This document shows, one piece after another, positions 1 through 8,577 of a stretch of 64,000 bases of DNA (position 1 is its first letter; each line of letters opens with the position of its first letter). The DNA lies in assembly GCF_024385575.1 (NCBI RefSeq), contig NZ_JANFMV010000001.1, positions 248,001 through 312,000 of the forward strand, written 5' to 3'. The DNA comes from Rhizobium sp. NRK18 (GTDB lineage Bacteria > Pseudomonadota > Alphaproteobacteria > Rhizobiales > Rhizobiaceae). The notes beneath the pieces are model-generated. The model saw only the letters and a program-made list of their open reading frames with translations, was not told the DNA's origin and searched no databases. The translations under genes were made by a program, and so were the position numbers.

Positions 1-261
1 GGCGTAGCCGTATTGGCGTGCCGTGAAGGCGGGAGCGCTCATCGTGTCGGGCCAGCCGAGCGAGTTCCAGTAGTCGACGTGATAGGAGAGCCCGACCACG
101 TCGCCCTGCTGGATCAGCTTGCCGAGCGCCGCATCGGCAGGCGGACAGGAAGAGCACCCCTGAGAGGTAAACAGCTCCACCACACCCTTTGGTGCGCTCT
201 CGGCATTTGCCAATCCGCCCGACAGCAGAATCGCCGCCAGTGCAGTCCAAATCGTCTTCAT
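1..261 (-). CDS. DUF1223 family secreted protein, N-terminal part (cut by window edge)
   Basis: Eighty-seven codons are present; the gene continues off the left edge. The product begins with a short basic and hydrophobic signal peptide (MKTIWTALAAILLSGGLANA, residues 1-20) and then carries the family signature ELFTSQGCSSCPPAD, which contains a thioredoxin-like CxxC pair. DUF1223 proteins are thioredoxin-fold proteins of unknown substrate found widely in proteobacteria; the signal peptide puts this one in the periplasm. The ATG at 261 is the only start placed in front of the signal peptide. It is divergent from the cupin gene at 464, with about 200 bp between them. The function is unknown, but the family assignment is clear from the CSSCPPAD motif. 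Confidence 0.85.
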   Translation of the reverse strand, partial: MKTIWTALAAILLSGGLANAESAPKGVVELFTSQGCSSCPPADAALGKLIQQGDVVGLSYHVDYWNSLGWPDTMSAPAFTARQYGYA

Positions 262-463
262 GTCTATTCCCTGCGAGGCGCGTCCGGCGCTGCCTCTTCT
301 GTCTAGATGATTATCCTGAACATAGTGAAGCCGGGCTTCAACAGGAATTCACTTTGGGGTGAGCAGGACGCGATAAATGCTGGATTCCGCTGCCTTGCAC
401 GCGGCGCGTCGATCGTCCACCTTCGGCGAAAGTCCGAAACCCCGTGATAAAGGCCGAGCCGCC

Positions 464-922
464 ATGCCCGTCATCCGTCTTGCCGATGCCATTGTTGAAC
501 GCTCCGATCCCGCCAGACCCGATCCGGAGCTCGGGACCTATTGGGCGGCGCTCTTCAGCGACACCGGTGGTCTCACGCAGTTCGGGGCGTTTCTGGAAGT
601 GCTGGCGCCCGGTTCCAAGTCGTCGCACCAGCACTGGCACGAATGCGAGGACGAGTTCGTTTACATGCTGGACGGTGAAGTCACTCTGGTCGAGGGTGAT
701 GGCGAGGTGGCGATGCGGCCCGGCGATGCCGCGACCTTCAAGGCCGGCGTGGCGCTGGGCCACCGGCTGGAAAACCGTTCGGCCGCCGAAGCGCGGTATC
801 TGGTGGTCGGCACCCGCTCGCCGGACGACGTGGTGCATTATTCAACCAAGGACCTGCTGCTGACAAAAACCGCCGGCAAAAAGGTCCTGACCGACCGCGC
901 CGGAAATCCGGTGAAGCGATAG
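464..922 (+). CDS. Cupin-domain protein
   Basis: A 152-residue single-domain cupin. The metal-binding motif is visible as HQHWHECEDEFVYMLDGEV (two His, then Glu, within residues 50-70) and the second cupin motif as MRPGDAATF followed by GHRLENRS. Small cupins of this form bind a divalent metal in a beta barrel; the reaction cannot be read from the sequence. The open frame continues upstream to 377, but ATG 464 is preferred because a weak AAAGG lies about 10 bases upstream and conservation starts at MPVIRLADA. The gene converges on the diguanylate cyclase gene with only three bases between the stop codons. No cytosolic export signal is seen. Confidence 0.75.
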   Translation: MPVIRLADAIVERSDPARPDPELGTYWAALFSDTGGLTQFGAFLEVLAPGSKSSHQHWHECEDEFVYMLDGEVTLVEGDGEVAMRPGDAATFKAGVALGHRLENRSAAEARYLVVGTRSPDDVVHYSTKDLLLTKTAGKKVLTDRAGNPVKR

Positions 923-925
923 TCG

Positions 926-1840
926 TCAGTCTTCGACATTGGTTTCGCAGTGCTCTTCCGGCAGGCTTCCCGGCATGCGCGCCCGGATTGTCCGGTTTCG
1001 CCCGGCCGCCTTGGCGGCATAGAGCGCCTCGTCGGCGCGCTTGAAGATGTCGTGTATCTGTTCCTCGCCTGACGTCTCGCACACTCCGAAACTTGCCGTG
1101 ATGCCGCCGCGCGGCAAGGGCTCCATCCGCACGTCTTCGAGCGCCTTCCTCACCCGCTCGGCAATTCGCCAGCCCTCTTCCAGCGATGTCTCCGGCAGGA
1201 CCAGGCAGAATTCCTCGCCGCCAAAGCGGGCGGCGATGTCGAAGCTGCGCAGGCTGCCTTTGAGTACCTCTCCTGTGGCGGTCAGCGCGCCGTCGCCGGC
1301 ATCATGACCGTGGCGATCGTTGATCGTCTTGAAATTGTCGAGGTCGAGCAGAACGACCGACAAGGGCTTGCCGCTTCTTGCGGCCTTGGCGATCTCCTCC
1401 TGCAATCTTTCCGTCAGCCAGCGGCGGTTGCCGAGGCCGGTGAGGTCGTCGGAGAGCGCCTGCTGGCTCAATTTCCTGACCGTCGACCCGATTTCGAGGG
1501 TCATGGATGTGATCGCGTCGGACAGAATGCCGATTTCGTCCCGCCTGCCGCCGTGCATGCCTTTCCATCCGGGACCGCCGGCCTGGTGGGCGCTGAGCGC
1601 CGATGCCATGGCGCGCAAGGGGCGAAGATAGAGGTTGAGGATGACGAGGCAGCAGACCGTACCGAGCAGTGTCGCCCCGGTCAGCAATACGAGGATGCCT
1701 TTTGCCCTGGGTTCGTCGTCGAACGACAGATAGGCGATGGTGGCAATCAGGGGCAGATGAATGCAGACGAAACAGGTGGCGAATATCTTCAGTGTCAGTG
1801 ACATGCGAAGGATGCGCGTGGCCGGACTCAAAACTGGCAT
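926..1840 (-). CDS. Membrane-anchored diguanylate cyclase (GGDEF)
   Basis: A 304-residue protein that should make cyclic di-GMP from two GTP at the inner membrane. Two hydrophobic segments (about residues 15-38 and 48-72) are followed by a HAMP-like linker and a GGDEF domain. The active-site motif is GGEEF (residues 207-211), preceded by the DLDNFK metal site. An RSFD inhibitory I-site lies exactly five residues upstream, so product inhibition is expected. There is no PAS or other recognisable input domain, and the short loop between the membrane segments is the only periplasmic part. A GTG at 1906 would add 22 residues; ATG 1840 is chosen because GGGAAGG lies upstream, although its spacing is long. 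Confidence 0.88.
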   Translation of the reverse strand: MPVLSPATRILRMSLTLKIFATCFVCIHLPLIATIAYLSFDDEPRAKGILVLLTGATLLGTVCCLVILNLYLRPLRAMASALSAHQAGGPGWKGMHGGRRDEIGILSDAITSMTLEIGSTVRKLSQQALSDDLTGLGNRRWLTERLQEEIAKAARSGKPLSVVLLDLDNFKTINDRHGHDAGDGALTATGEVLKGSLRSFDIAARFGGEEFCLVLPETSLEEGWRIAERVRKALEDVRMEPLPRGGITASFGVCETSGEEQIHDIFKRADEALYAAKAAGRNRTIRARMPGSLPEEHCETNVED

Positions 1841-2022
1841 GCTATGCTCGTGACCTTCCCGTGTTCTCTTTCGTCCCAATCCCTGCCGCCGCTGCAACCT
1901 AGGCACGGGTATTTACCGAAATGCTAATGTAGTACGGGCAGTTTTAGCGATCGGTTCATTGTTTTCATCTCTCCCCAGTCATCCTCCGGCGAGCCATCGT
2001 TCGCAGCATCAGTGCAATATTA

Positions 2023-2073
2023 AACCATATGGTTGACTATTGGCGGTGACCCTGTATATTCAACCGTATGGTT
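2023..2073 (+). promoter_or_regulatory. ArsR-family promoter with two operator palindromes
   Basis: Two near-identical palindromes, AACCATATGGTT at 2023-2034 and AACCGTATGGTT at 2062-2073, lie 39 bp apart centre to centre. A good sigma-70 promoter sits between and across them: TTGACT at 2033-2038, 16 bases, TATATT at 2055-2060. The first palindrome touches the -35 and the second covers the predicted transcription start and the ATG of the regulator. This is the arrangement expected for autorepression. The predicted start of transcription (about 2067) coincides with the start codon, so the mRNA may have no leader. Confidence 0.65.
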
Positions 2074-2436
2074 AAGCAAACAGACCCCCAACTCGATATC
2101 GTCTTCCATGCCCTTGGCGACGCCACGCGCCGCCGGATGCTCGGCGATCTGATCGACGGCGAGAAGACCGTGAGCCAGCTCGCGGAACCCTTCTCGATGT
2201 CGCTCGCCGCGGCCTCGAAACACATCAAGGCGCTGGAAAATGCCGGACTCATCCGCCGTGAAGTGCGCGGGCGGGTCCATATCTGCCGCCTCGATCCTGG
2301 CCCGCTCGCATCCGCCAGCCGATGGCTGAGCGTCTACGAGCGCTTCTGGACCGGCCGCCTCGACGTGCTGGAGCAGCTCTTGCGCGAGGAAGATCAGCGC
2401 AACGCCAACGACCCCGAAAAAGGAGAGAGAGAATGA
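2068..2436 (+). CDS. ArsR-type winged-helix repressor
   Basis: A 122-residue transcription regulator. The start MVKQTDPQLDIVFHALGDATRRRML and the recognition region SLAAASKHIKALENAGLI are typical of the ArsR subgroup that pairs with SRPBCC (AHSA1) proteins. No cysteine cluster for metal sensing is present, so a metal ligand is unlikely. The ATG has no Shine-Dalgarno sequence and lies inside an operator-like palindrome, so the message is probably leaderless. The stop codon overlaps the ATG of the next gene (ATGA), so the pair should be made together. The usual model for such pairs is that the regulator represses its own operon; the inducer is unknown. Confidence 0.88.
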   Translation: MVKQTDPQLDIVFHALGDATRRRMLGDLIDGEKTVSQLAEPFSMSLAAASKHIKALENAGLIRREVRGRVHICRLDPGPLASASRWLSVYERFWTGRLDVLEQLLREEDQRNANDPEKGERE

Positions 2437-2966
2437 CCGATGCCCCGACCCTGGATGCCTATGGCATGCTGACCGAGCCCGCGACACTGAAAATCGAACG
2501 GCTGCTTCCCGGCCCCGTCGAGCGGGTCTGGGCCTATCTCACCGACAGCGACAAGCGCCGGCAATGGCTTGCTGCCGGGGACATGACGTTGGCGGTCGGC
2601 GCGCCGTTCAAGCTGACATGGCGCAACAACGAGCTGACCGATCCGCCGGGAAACAAGCCGGCCGATTTCGGCGACGAACACAGCATGGAGACCCGCATCA
2701 CCGAGCTGCATGCGCCCTATCGGCTTGCGTTTGCCTGGGGCGAGCGGGGCGAGGTGGTGATCGATCTGGATCCGCGGGGCGACAAGGTGCTGCTGACGCT
2801 GGTGCACAAGCGCATCTCCGACCGCAGGAACGAAGTTATGATCGGCGCCGGCTGGCACGCCCATCTCGACATCCTCGCCGCCCGGATTTCGGGCACCCGG
2901 CCGGAGCCCTTCTGGGATCACTGGCTCGCGCTGAAGGAGGAGTATGAGGCGCGGATTCCGAAGTGA
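2433..2966 (+). CDS. SRPBCC (AHSA1/START-like) protein
   Basis: A 177-residue protein of the Activator-of-Hsp90-ATPase-1-like group of the SRPBCC superfamily, with the expected opening (ERLLPGPVERVWAYLTDSDKRRQWL) and a C-terminal helix ending in HWLALKEEYEARIPK. These proteins form a hydrophobic ligand cavity and are usually soluble; ligands are mostly unknown. The start at 2433 overlaps the ArsR stop by four bases and is preceded by a strong GGAGAGAGA site. Co-transcription with an ArsR regulator is a widespread arrangement. A bidirectional terminator follows at 3005. Confidence 0.85.
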   Translation: MTDAPTLDAYGMLTEPATLKIERLLPGPVERVWAYLTDSDKRRQWLAAGDMTLAVGAPFKLTWRNNELTDPPGNKPADFGDEHSMETRITELHAPYRLAFAWGERGEVVIDLDPRGDKVLLTLVHKRISDRRNEVMIGAGWHAHLDILAARISGTRPEPFWDHWLALKEEYEARIPK

Positions 2967-3004
2967 GGCCGATGCTGAAAACACAAACAGCGATGTCCAA
3001 CAAA

Positions 3005-3040
3005 AAACCGCCGGGTGATTTCTCGCCCGGCGGTTTTGTT
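3005..3040. terminator. Bidirectional rho-independent terminator
   Basis: Perfect 11-bp stem AAACCGCCGGG (3005-3015) with CCCGGCGGTTT (3026-3036) and a 10-base loop. A-tract and T-tract flank it on the two sides, so it can end both the ArsR/SRPBCC operon and the convergent acnA transcript. Confidence 0.9.
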
Positions 3041-3098
3041 ATTCATGGGTCTCTCCTTATCCCCGGAACAGGCCCGGGGATGGAGGATGCCGTTTGTC

Positions 3099-5786
3099 TC
3101 AGGCGGCCAGCTGGCGGAGAACCGTCTGCAGGATGCCGCCGTTGTTGACGTAGGTGACTTCGTCGAGCGTGTCGATGCGGCAGATGATCGGGATATCCTT
3201 CACCGTGCCGTCGCCATAGGTGACCTTGGCGATCTTCTTCTCGCGCGGCTTGACGCCGTCGAGGCCTTCGATCGATACGGTCTCGTCGCCCTTCAGGCCG
3301 AGGCTTTCCCAGGTCGTGCCTTCCTCGAAGACGAAGGGCACGATGCCCATGCCGACAAGGTTGGAGCGGTGGATACGCTCGAAGGACTGGGCGATGACGG
3401 CGCGGACGCCCAAGAGGTTGGTGCCCTTGGCAGCCCAGTCACGCGACGAGCCGTTGCCGTACTCGACGCCGGCGAAGATGACGAGCGGAACGCCCTCTTC
3501 CTTGTACTTCATGGCCGCATCGTAAATCGACATCTCTTCCTTCGACGGGTAGTGGATGGTGTAACCACCTTCCTTGCCGTTCGGGCCGAGCATGTGGTTG
3601 CGGATGCGGATGTTGGCAAACGTGCCGCGCATCATGACTTCATGGTTGCCGCGGCGCGTGCCGTACTGGTTGAAGTCGGCCACGCCGACGCCATGCTCGG
3701 TGAGGTAGGCACCGGCCGGCGATGCCGCCTTGATGGAGCCTGCCGGCGAGATGTGGTCGGTGGTGATCTTGTCGCCGAAGAGACCGAGGACGCGGGCGCC
3801 CTTGATGTCGGTGACGCCAGCGGCCTTCATGCCCATGCCGACGAAGTAGGGCGGGTTCTGCACGTAGGTCGAATCATTGTCCCAGGTGTAGGTCTGGCCC
3901 GACGGTGCCTGCACGGCCTGCCAGTTCTCGTCACCCTTGAAGACGTCGGCGTACTTGGCCGCGTAAAGCTCGCGGGTCACGTACTTCATGACGAATTCCT
4001 GGATTTCCTTCGACGACGGCCAGATGTCCTTCAGATAGACCGGGCCGTCCTTGCCTTCGCCGATCGGCTCGGAGGTCAGGTCCATCTGGACCGAACCGGC
4101 GAGCGCGTAGGCGACGACGAGCGGCGGGGAGGCCAGGTAGTTTGCCTGGACGTCCGGGGACACGCGGCCTTCGAAGTTGCGGTTGCCGGAGAGAACGCCG
4201 GCGGCAATCAGGCCCTTGTCGTTGATCGTCTTCGAGATCGGACCCGGCAGCGGGCCGGAGTTGCCGATGCAGGTCGTGCAGCCGAAGCCGACGAGGTTGA
4301 AGCCCAGCGTATCGAGGTCCTTCTGCAGACCCGAATTGGCGAGGTATTCGGCAACCACCTGCGATCCCGGTGCGAGCGAGGTCTTGACCCACGGCTTGGT
4401 CTTCAGGCCCTTGGCAACGGCGTTGCGGGCGAGAAGGCCGGCGGCGATCAGAACGCTCGGGTTCGACGTGTTGGTGCAGGAGGTGATCGCGGCAATCGCG
4501 ACGTCGCCATGACCGAGATCGTAGTCGGTGCCTTCAACCGCGTAGCGATTGGAGAGCTGGCCCGGCTTCTTGTAGTCGTTCTCGAGAGCGGTCGCGAAGT
4601 TCGGTGCGATCGTTTCGAGCGGCAGGCGGCCTTCCGGACGCTTCGGGCCGGCCATGGACGGGACGACGTCGCCGAGGTCGAGTTCCAGCGTGTCGGTGAA
4701 GACGAGGTCGGAGCCGTCGCCTTCGCGCCACATGCCCTGAGCCTTGGAATAGGCTTCAACGAGCGCGATGCGCTCCTCGGTGCGGCCGGACATGGTCAGG
4801 TAGTTGACCGTTTCTCCGTCGACCGGGAAGAAGCCGCAGGTCGCGCCGTATTCCGGACCCATGTTGCCGATCGTTGCGCGGTCGGCGAGCGTCATGTTGT
4901 CGAGGCCGGGGCCGAAGAATTCGACGAACTTGGAAACAACGCCCTTCTTGCGCAGCATCTGAACGACGGTCAGGACGAGGTCGGTTGCCGTGCAGCCTTC
5001 CTTGAGCTTGCCGGTCAGCTTGAAGCCGATGACTTCCGGCAGCAGCATGGAAACTGGCTGGCCGAGCATAGCGGCTTCGGCTTCGATGCCGCCCACGCCC
5101 CAGCCGAGAACGCCGAGACCGTTGATCATCGTGGTGTGGCTGTCGGTGCCGACGCAGGTGTCGGGGTAGGCGACGGTGTCGCCGTCCTCGTCCTTCGTCC
5201 AGACGGTCTGGCCGAGATATTCGAGGTTGACCTGGTGACAGATGCCGGTGCCGGGCGGAACCACGCGGAAGTTTTCAAACGCCTGCTGGCCCCACTTCAG
5301 GAAGCGGTAGCGCTCGCCGTTGCGCTGGTATTCCAGCTCGACGTTGCGGGCGAATGCGGTGGGGGTGCCGAATTCGTCGACGATGACCGAGTGGTCGATG
5401 ACGAGGTCGACGGGAACGAGCGGGTTGATCTTTTCCGGATCGCCGCCGAGGTTGACCATTGCGTCGCGCATGGCGGCGAGGTCGACGACGGCCGGCACGC
5501 CGGTGAAGTCCTGCATCAGGACGCGGGCCGGGCGGTAGGCGATTTCATGTTCCGTCTTGCCCTTGTTGGCAAGCCAGGCGGCGACAGCTTCGATGTCGGC
5601 TTTGGTGACCGAGCGGCCGTCTTCGTTGCGAAGCAGGTTTTCCAGAAGAACCTTCATGGAATAGGGAAGCTTCGAAACGCCGGCGAGACCGTTGGCCTCG
5701 GCTTTCGGGATCGAGAAATAGACATAGTCCTTGCCGTTGACGGACAAGGTGGTGCGACAATTGAAACTGTCCAGTGATTTAGCCAC
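3099..5786 (-). CDS. acnA: Aconitate hydratase A
   Basis: An 895-residue aconitase that interconverts citrate and isocitrate in the TCA cycle, with a 4Fe-4S cluster in the cytoplasm. Cluster ligands are visible as SCTNTSNP (about residues 436-443) and [11 protein letters not shown] (about 501-511). The swivel domain follows, with [13 protein letters not shown] and the [15 protein letters not shown] motif. The start is taken as GTG at 5786 ([10 protein letters not shown]), which matches the usual beginning of rhizobial AcnA and gives the family length. An upstream in-frame extension to 5843 exists but is not family-like. It is divergent from the cytochrome c maturation operon, an old neighbour in rhizobia; both need iron (see the candidate Irr-type site at 5965). 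Confidence 0.97.
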   Translation of the reverse strand: MAKSLDSFNCRTTLSVNGKDYVYFSIPKAEANGLAGVSKLPYSMKVLLENLLRNEDGRSVTKADIEAVAAWLANKGKTEHEIAYRPARVLMQDFTGVPAVVDLAAMRDAMVNLGGDPEKINPLVPVDLVIDHSVIVDEFGTPTAFARNVELEYQRNGERYRFLKWGQQAFENFRVVPPGTGICHQVNLEYLGQTVWTKDEDGDTVAYPDTCVGTDSHTTMINGLGVLGWGVGGIEAEAAMLGQPVSMLLPEVIGFKLTGKLKEGCTATDLVLTVVQMLRKKGVVSKFVEFFGPGLDNMTLADRATIGNMGPEYGATCGFFPVDGETVNYLTMSGRTEERIALVEAYSKAQGMWREGDGSDLVFTDTLELDLGDVVPSMAGPKRPEGRLPLETIAPNFATALENDYKKPGQLSNRYAVEGTDYDLGHGDVAIAAITSCTNTSNPSVLIAAGLLARNAVAKGLKTKPWVKTSLAPGSQVVAEYLANSGLQKDLDTLGFNLVGFGCTTCIGNSGPLPGPISKTINDKGLIAAGVLSGNRNFEGRVSPDVQANYLASPPLVVAYALAGSVQMDLTSEPIGEGKDGPVYLKDIWPSSKEIQEFVMKYVTRELYAAKYADVFKGDENWQAVQAPSGQTYTWDNDSTYVQNPPYFVGMGMKAAGVTDIKGARVLGLFGDKITTDHISPAGSIKAASPAGAYLTEHGVGVADFNQYGTRRGNHEVMMRGTFANIRIRNHMLGPNGKEGGYTIHYPSKEEMSIYDAAMKYKEEGVPLVIFAGVEYGNGSSRDWAAKGTNLLGVRAVIAQSFERIHRSNLVGMGIVPFVFEEGTTWESLGLKGDETVSIEGLDGVKPREKKIAKVTYGDGTVKDIPIICRIDTLDEVTYVNNGGILQTVLRQLAA

Positions 5787-5964
5787 GGATAGAACCCCGC
5801 TTCGTCTGATCAGCCAAAACTGACGTGCGAACGCCCGGCGCATTTGATGCGCAAATGGGATGCGGGTGCGACCATTTCCGCTGTCCGCACGTGAGAACCA
5901 GAAAGGTTTTCATGTTCGGCGCTTGGATAATGAACACGCCGGCCGCTGGCGTGGTTGCGGGCGT

Positions 5965-5981
5965 TATAGATAATTTCTAAG
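5965..5981. promoter_or_regulatory. Candidate Irr-type (iron/heme) operator
   Basis: TATAGATAATTTCTAAG is an imperfect inverted repeat with TAGA and TTCTAA half-sites, resembling the rhizobial Irr box (iron control element). It lies in the 289-bp gap between the divergent acnA and ccmA genes, which encode an Fe-S enzyme and heme export functions. The match is partial, so this is a suggestion only. Confidence 0.3.
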
Positions 5982-6075
5982 AAAGGTGCCAGACCAATAA
6001 GCGGTCAATTTCTATAATTTTTTGCAATGCGCAAAATCGCTTGCCGCAGGACCGAGACAGGATACGCCTTCGCTC

Positions 6076-6717
6076 ATGAAGCTCACCGTCGAAAATGTTT
6101 CCGCCCGGCGCGGGGAGGATTTGCTGTTCCGCAATATCGCGTTCGAACTGCAATCCGGCGAGGCGCTGCTGCTGACCGGCAAGAACGGTTCGGGAAAGTC
6201 GACGCTCATCCGCGTGCTGGCGGGCCTCATCCGGCCGGAGACGGGGAGTGTCGTCTTTACCGGCATCGACGGTTCGACCGAGCATCCGCTTCGGGAGGCG
6301 AGCCATTATCTCGGCCACCGCAATGCCATGAAGCAGGAACTGACGGTCGAGGAGAACCTCCGCTTCTGGCAATCCTTCATGGGCGATTTCGACGGAAACA
6401 TGCGCACGGACATCCGTGCCGCTGCCGAAGTCATCGGTCTGTCGGGTATCCTGCATCTTCCCTACGGCTATCTGTCGGCGGGGCAGCAAAGGCGCTTCGC
6501 CATGGCGAGGCTCATCACCGCCTACCGGCCGGTCTGGCTTCTCGACGAACCGACGGCGGCACTCGATGCAAGCGCCGACCAGATGTTCGCCCGTCTCGTC
6601 GAAACCCATCTCGCCATCGGCGGCATAGTGATCGCCGCCACGCACCAGCCGCTCGGGCTCAAGGATACCAAGGAGCTGACGATGAAGGGGTTCGAGTATC
6701 TGGAGGGGGAGGATTGA
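6076..6717 (+). CDS. ccmA: Cytochrome c maturation ABC ATPase CcmA
   Basis: A 213-residue ATPase subunit of the CcmABCD complex, which releases holo-CcmE (heme chaperone) during cytochrome c biogenesis. Walker A is GKNGSGKSTL, the signature is LSAGQQRRFAMARL and Walker B is WLLDEPTAALD. ATG 6076 (MKLTVENV) is chosen over an upstream frame start because it begins the ABC fold at the family position; AGGA lies about 14 bases upstream. It is the first gene of ccmA-B-C-D-G. The 184-bp gap to ccmB is filled by repeat sequence, which is unusual for an operon normally packed tightly. Confidence 0.95.
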   Translation: MKLTVENVSARRGEDLLFRNIAFELQSGEALLLTGKNGSGKSTLIRVLAGLIRPETGSVVFTGIDGSTEHPLREASHYLGHRNAMKQELTVEENLRFWQSFMGDFDGNMRTDIRAAAEVIGLSGILHLPYGYLSAGQQRRFAMARLITAYRPVWLLDEPTAALDASADQMFARLVETHLAIGGIVIAATHQPLGLKDTKELTMKGFEYLEGED

Positions 6718-6748
6718 TCTTGGCCAGCTTTTCACTTGCCGCCAAAAG

Positions 6749-6880
6749 ACCCTCTCTGCCCTGCCGGGCATCTCCCCCACGAGGGGGGAGAAGACTTGCG
6801 GCGGCGCATTACGCCGCCACAAGCGTTGTGTCTGGGGTAAGCCCCTCCCCCTTGTGGGGAGGGGTTGGGGAGGGGCCTTC
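6749..6880. repeat. Rhizobial palindromic intergenic repeat between ccmA and ccmB
   Basis: About 132 bp of G/C-rich palindromes: CTGCCCTGCCGGGCAT, then CTCCCCCACGAGGGGGGAG, a GCGGCG/CGCCGC hairpin and CCCCTCCCCCTTGTGGGGAG. The left part is the same family as the two elements found inside ftsY. The whole block is flanked by a perfect 8-bp direct repeat GCCAAAAG (6741-6748 and 6881-6888), which looks like a target duplication. Excising it together with one copy would leave a 44-bp ccmA-ccmB spacer. Confidence 0.75.
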
Positions 6881-6901
6881 GCCAAAAGGATTTGCACATC
6901 C

Positions 6902-7561
6902 ATGACCGCTCTCTTCCTGCGCGATCTGAAACTGTCGATCCGGGCCGGCGGCGGGGCGCTGATCGGCATCCTGTTTTTCCTGACGGTGGTTGCCGTCATT
7001 CCGTTCGGGGTCGGGCCCGATCTCAATCTGCTTTCGCGAATCGGGCCGGCGATCATCTGGATCGGCGCTCTGCTGGCAGCACTTCTCGGCCTCGACCGGC
7101 TGTTCCAGGCCGACCGTGACGACGGATCGCTCGACCTCATCCTCATGCAGGAAACGCCGCTGGCGCTGACCGTCTTCGTCAAGTGCCTGGCGCACTGGGC
7201 AGCGACCGTTCTGCCGCTGGTCATCGCCTCTCCGCTGCTCGGTCTGTTCATGAACATGAGCGAGACGGCGATCGCGGCGGCTTTCGTCACGCTGCTCGTA
7301 GGGTCGCCGGCGATCACCTTCATCGGTGCGGTCGGGGCGGCTGTCGCCGTGGCGCTGCCGCGCGGTGGTCTGCTCGTCTCCATCCTCGTGCTGCCGCTGA
7401 CGATCCCGGTCTTGATCTTCGGCGTATCGGCGACCTATGCGGCCGTGGAAGACCCGGCGCCCTTCCTGCCGCCGTTCATGTTCCTGACCGCGATCATGTT
7501 GTTCTTTGCGGCAATCGGTCCGCTTGGCGCGGCGCTGGCGCTCCGGCATGCTGCCGACTAA
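6902..7561 (+). CDS. ccmB: Heme exporter/cytochrome c maturation membrane protein CcmB
   Basis: A 219-residue integral membrane protein with six hydrophobic segments, the family length. It is the permease-like partner of CcmA in the CcmABCD ATP-driven complex that frees heme-loaded CcmE. The start ATG 6902 (MTALFLRDLKLSIR) is preceded by AAGGA about 11 bases upstream. The RxLDRLFQADRDDGSLD region after the second segment is characteristic of CcmB. Next is ccmC after 69 bp. Confidence 0.94.
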   Translation: MTALFLRDLKLSIRAGGGALIGILFFLTVVAVIPFGVGPDLNLLSRIGPAIIWIGALLAALLGLDRLFQADRDDGSLDLILMQETPLALTVFVKCLAHWAATVLPLVIASPLLGLFMNMSETAIAAAFVTLLVGSPAITFIGAVGAAVAVALPRGGLLVSILVLPLTIPVLIFGVSATYAAVEDPAPFLPPFMFLTAIMLFFAAIGPLGAALALRHAAD

Positions 7562-7630
7562 CGCGGATTTGAACGCCAGGCTTGACCAGGATCAATTGCG
7601 GGGCTTCCCGTATCGGGGTATGAAGCGGCC

Positions 7631-8392
7631 ATGAACGGAACAAGCCTCTCCCTTTCCAAGATCGGCGATCTCGCCAACCCGACCCGCTTTCTGGCGCTGG
7701 CGACACGGCTCATTCCGTGGCTGGCGGTCATCACCACCGTCCTCATGGCCGTCGGGCTCTATCTGAGCTTCACGACCGAAGGCGACTACCAGCAGGGCGA
7801 TACGGTCCGGATCATGTACATTCACGTGCCGGCCGCCTGGCTGTCGATGATGTGCTACACGATCATGACCCTGTCGGCGATCGGTACGCTCGTCTGGCGC
7901 CATCCGCTGGCCGATGTCGCCCACAAGACTGCCGCGCCGCTCGGGGCCGCCTTCACGCTGATCGCGCTCATTACCGGCTCCTTCTGGGGCAAGCCCATGT
8001 GGGGCACATGGTGGGTGTGGGATGCGCGGCTCACCTCGGTCTTCATCCTGTTCCTGATGTATCTCGGCCTGATCGCGCTCAACCGCGCCATGGACGATCC
8101 GTCCAAGGCAGCCAAGGTCTGCGCGGTGCTGATCCTCATCGGCTTCGTCAACATCCCGATCATCAAGTTCTCGGTCGAGTGGTGGAACACGCTGCACCAG
8201 CCGGCAAGCGTGATGCGGATGGGCGGTTCCGCAATCGATCCGGAATTCCTGTGGCCGCTGTTCACCATGGCGTTCGCCTTCACCTTCCTGTTCTTCACGC
8301 TGCACCTGATGGCAATGCGCAACGAGATCTGGCGCCGCCGCGTCTCCGCCCAGCGCCGGATTGCCGCGCGCATGGCCAACAACGGAAACTGA
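7631..8392 (+). CDS. ccmC: Heme-handling protein CcmC
   Basis: A 253-residue membrane protein with six segments that presents heme to the chaperone CcmE. The tryptophan-rich WWD motif is visible as WGTWWVWDARLTS, and the two heme-ligand histidines occur in YIHVPAAW and WWNTLHQPAS. Length and order (A-B-C-D-G) fit the family. The downstream cytochrome c genes ccmE, F and H are not in this window; in rhizobia they form a separate cluster (cycHJKL). Confidence 0.96.
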   Translation: MNGTSLSLSKIGDLANPTRFLALATRLIPWLAVITTVLMAVGLYLSFTTEGDYQQGDTVRIMYIHVPAAWLSMMCYTIMTLSAIGTLVWRHPLADVAHKTAAPLGAAFTLIALITGSFWGKPMWGTWWVWDARLTSVFILFLMYLGLIALNRAMDDPSKAAKVCAVLILIGFVNIPIIKFSVEWWNTLHQPASVMRMGGSAIDPEFLWPLFTMAFAFTFLFFTLHLMAMRNEIWRRRVSAQRRIAARMANNGN

Positions 8393-8405
8393 CGGGGGAG
8401 CGCCG

Positions 8406-8576
8406 GTGGATCACGCGTTCTATATCTACTGGGCCTACGGCCTGACGGTTGCGATCATCGCCATCATCATCGCATGGATTTTCGCAGACGGCAGGGCGCG
8501 TCAGCGCGAATTGAAGGCGCTGGAAGCGGCCGGCATCCGCCGCCGCTCGGCGCAACAGGAAAAAGAGACCGCCTGA
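8406..8576 (+). CDS. ccmD: Heme exporter subunit CcmD
   Basis: A 56-residue protein with one membrane segment (YWAYGLTVAIIAIIIAWIFA) followed by a basic tail (DGRARQRELKALEAAGIRRR), which is the CcmD pattern. The start is GTG 8406 with GGGGAG five bases upstream; a longer frame from 8361 would overlap ccmC and adds nothing family-like. CcmD is the small subunit that helps release holo-CcmE from CcmC. The stop is one base from the ccmG start. Confidence 0.92.
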   Translation: MDHAFYIYWAYGLTVAIIAIIIAWIFADGRARQRELKALEAAGIRRRSAQQEKETA

Positions 8577-8577
8577 C

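Noticed and set aside
3015..5777. A 920-codon open frame on the plus strand opposite acnA
   Set aside because: It is the antisense shadow of a high-GC, highly expressed gene; no start signal or family similarity is visible and acnA is certain.
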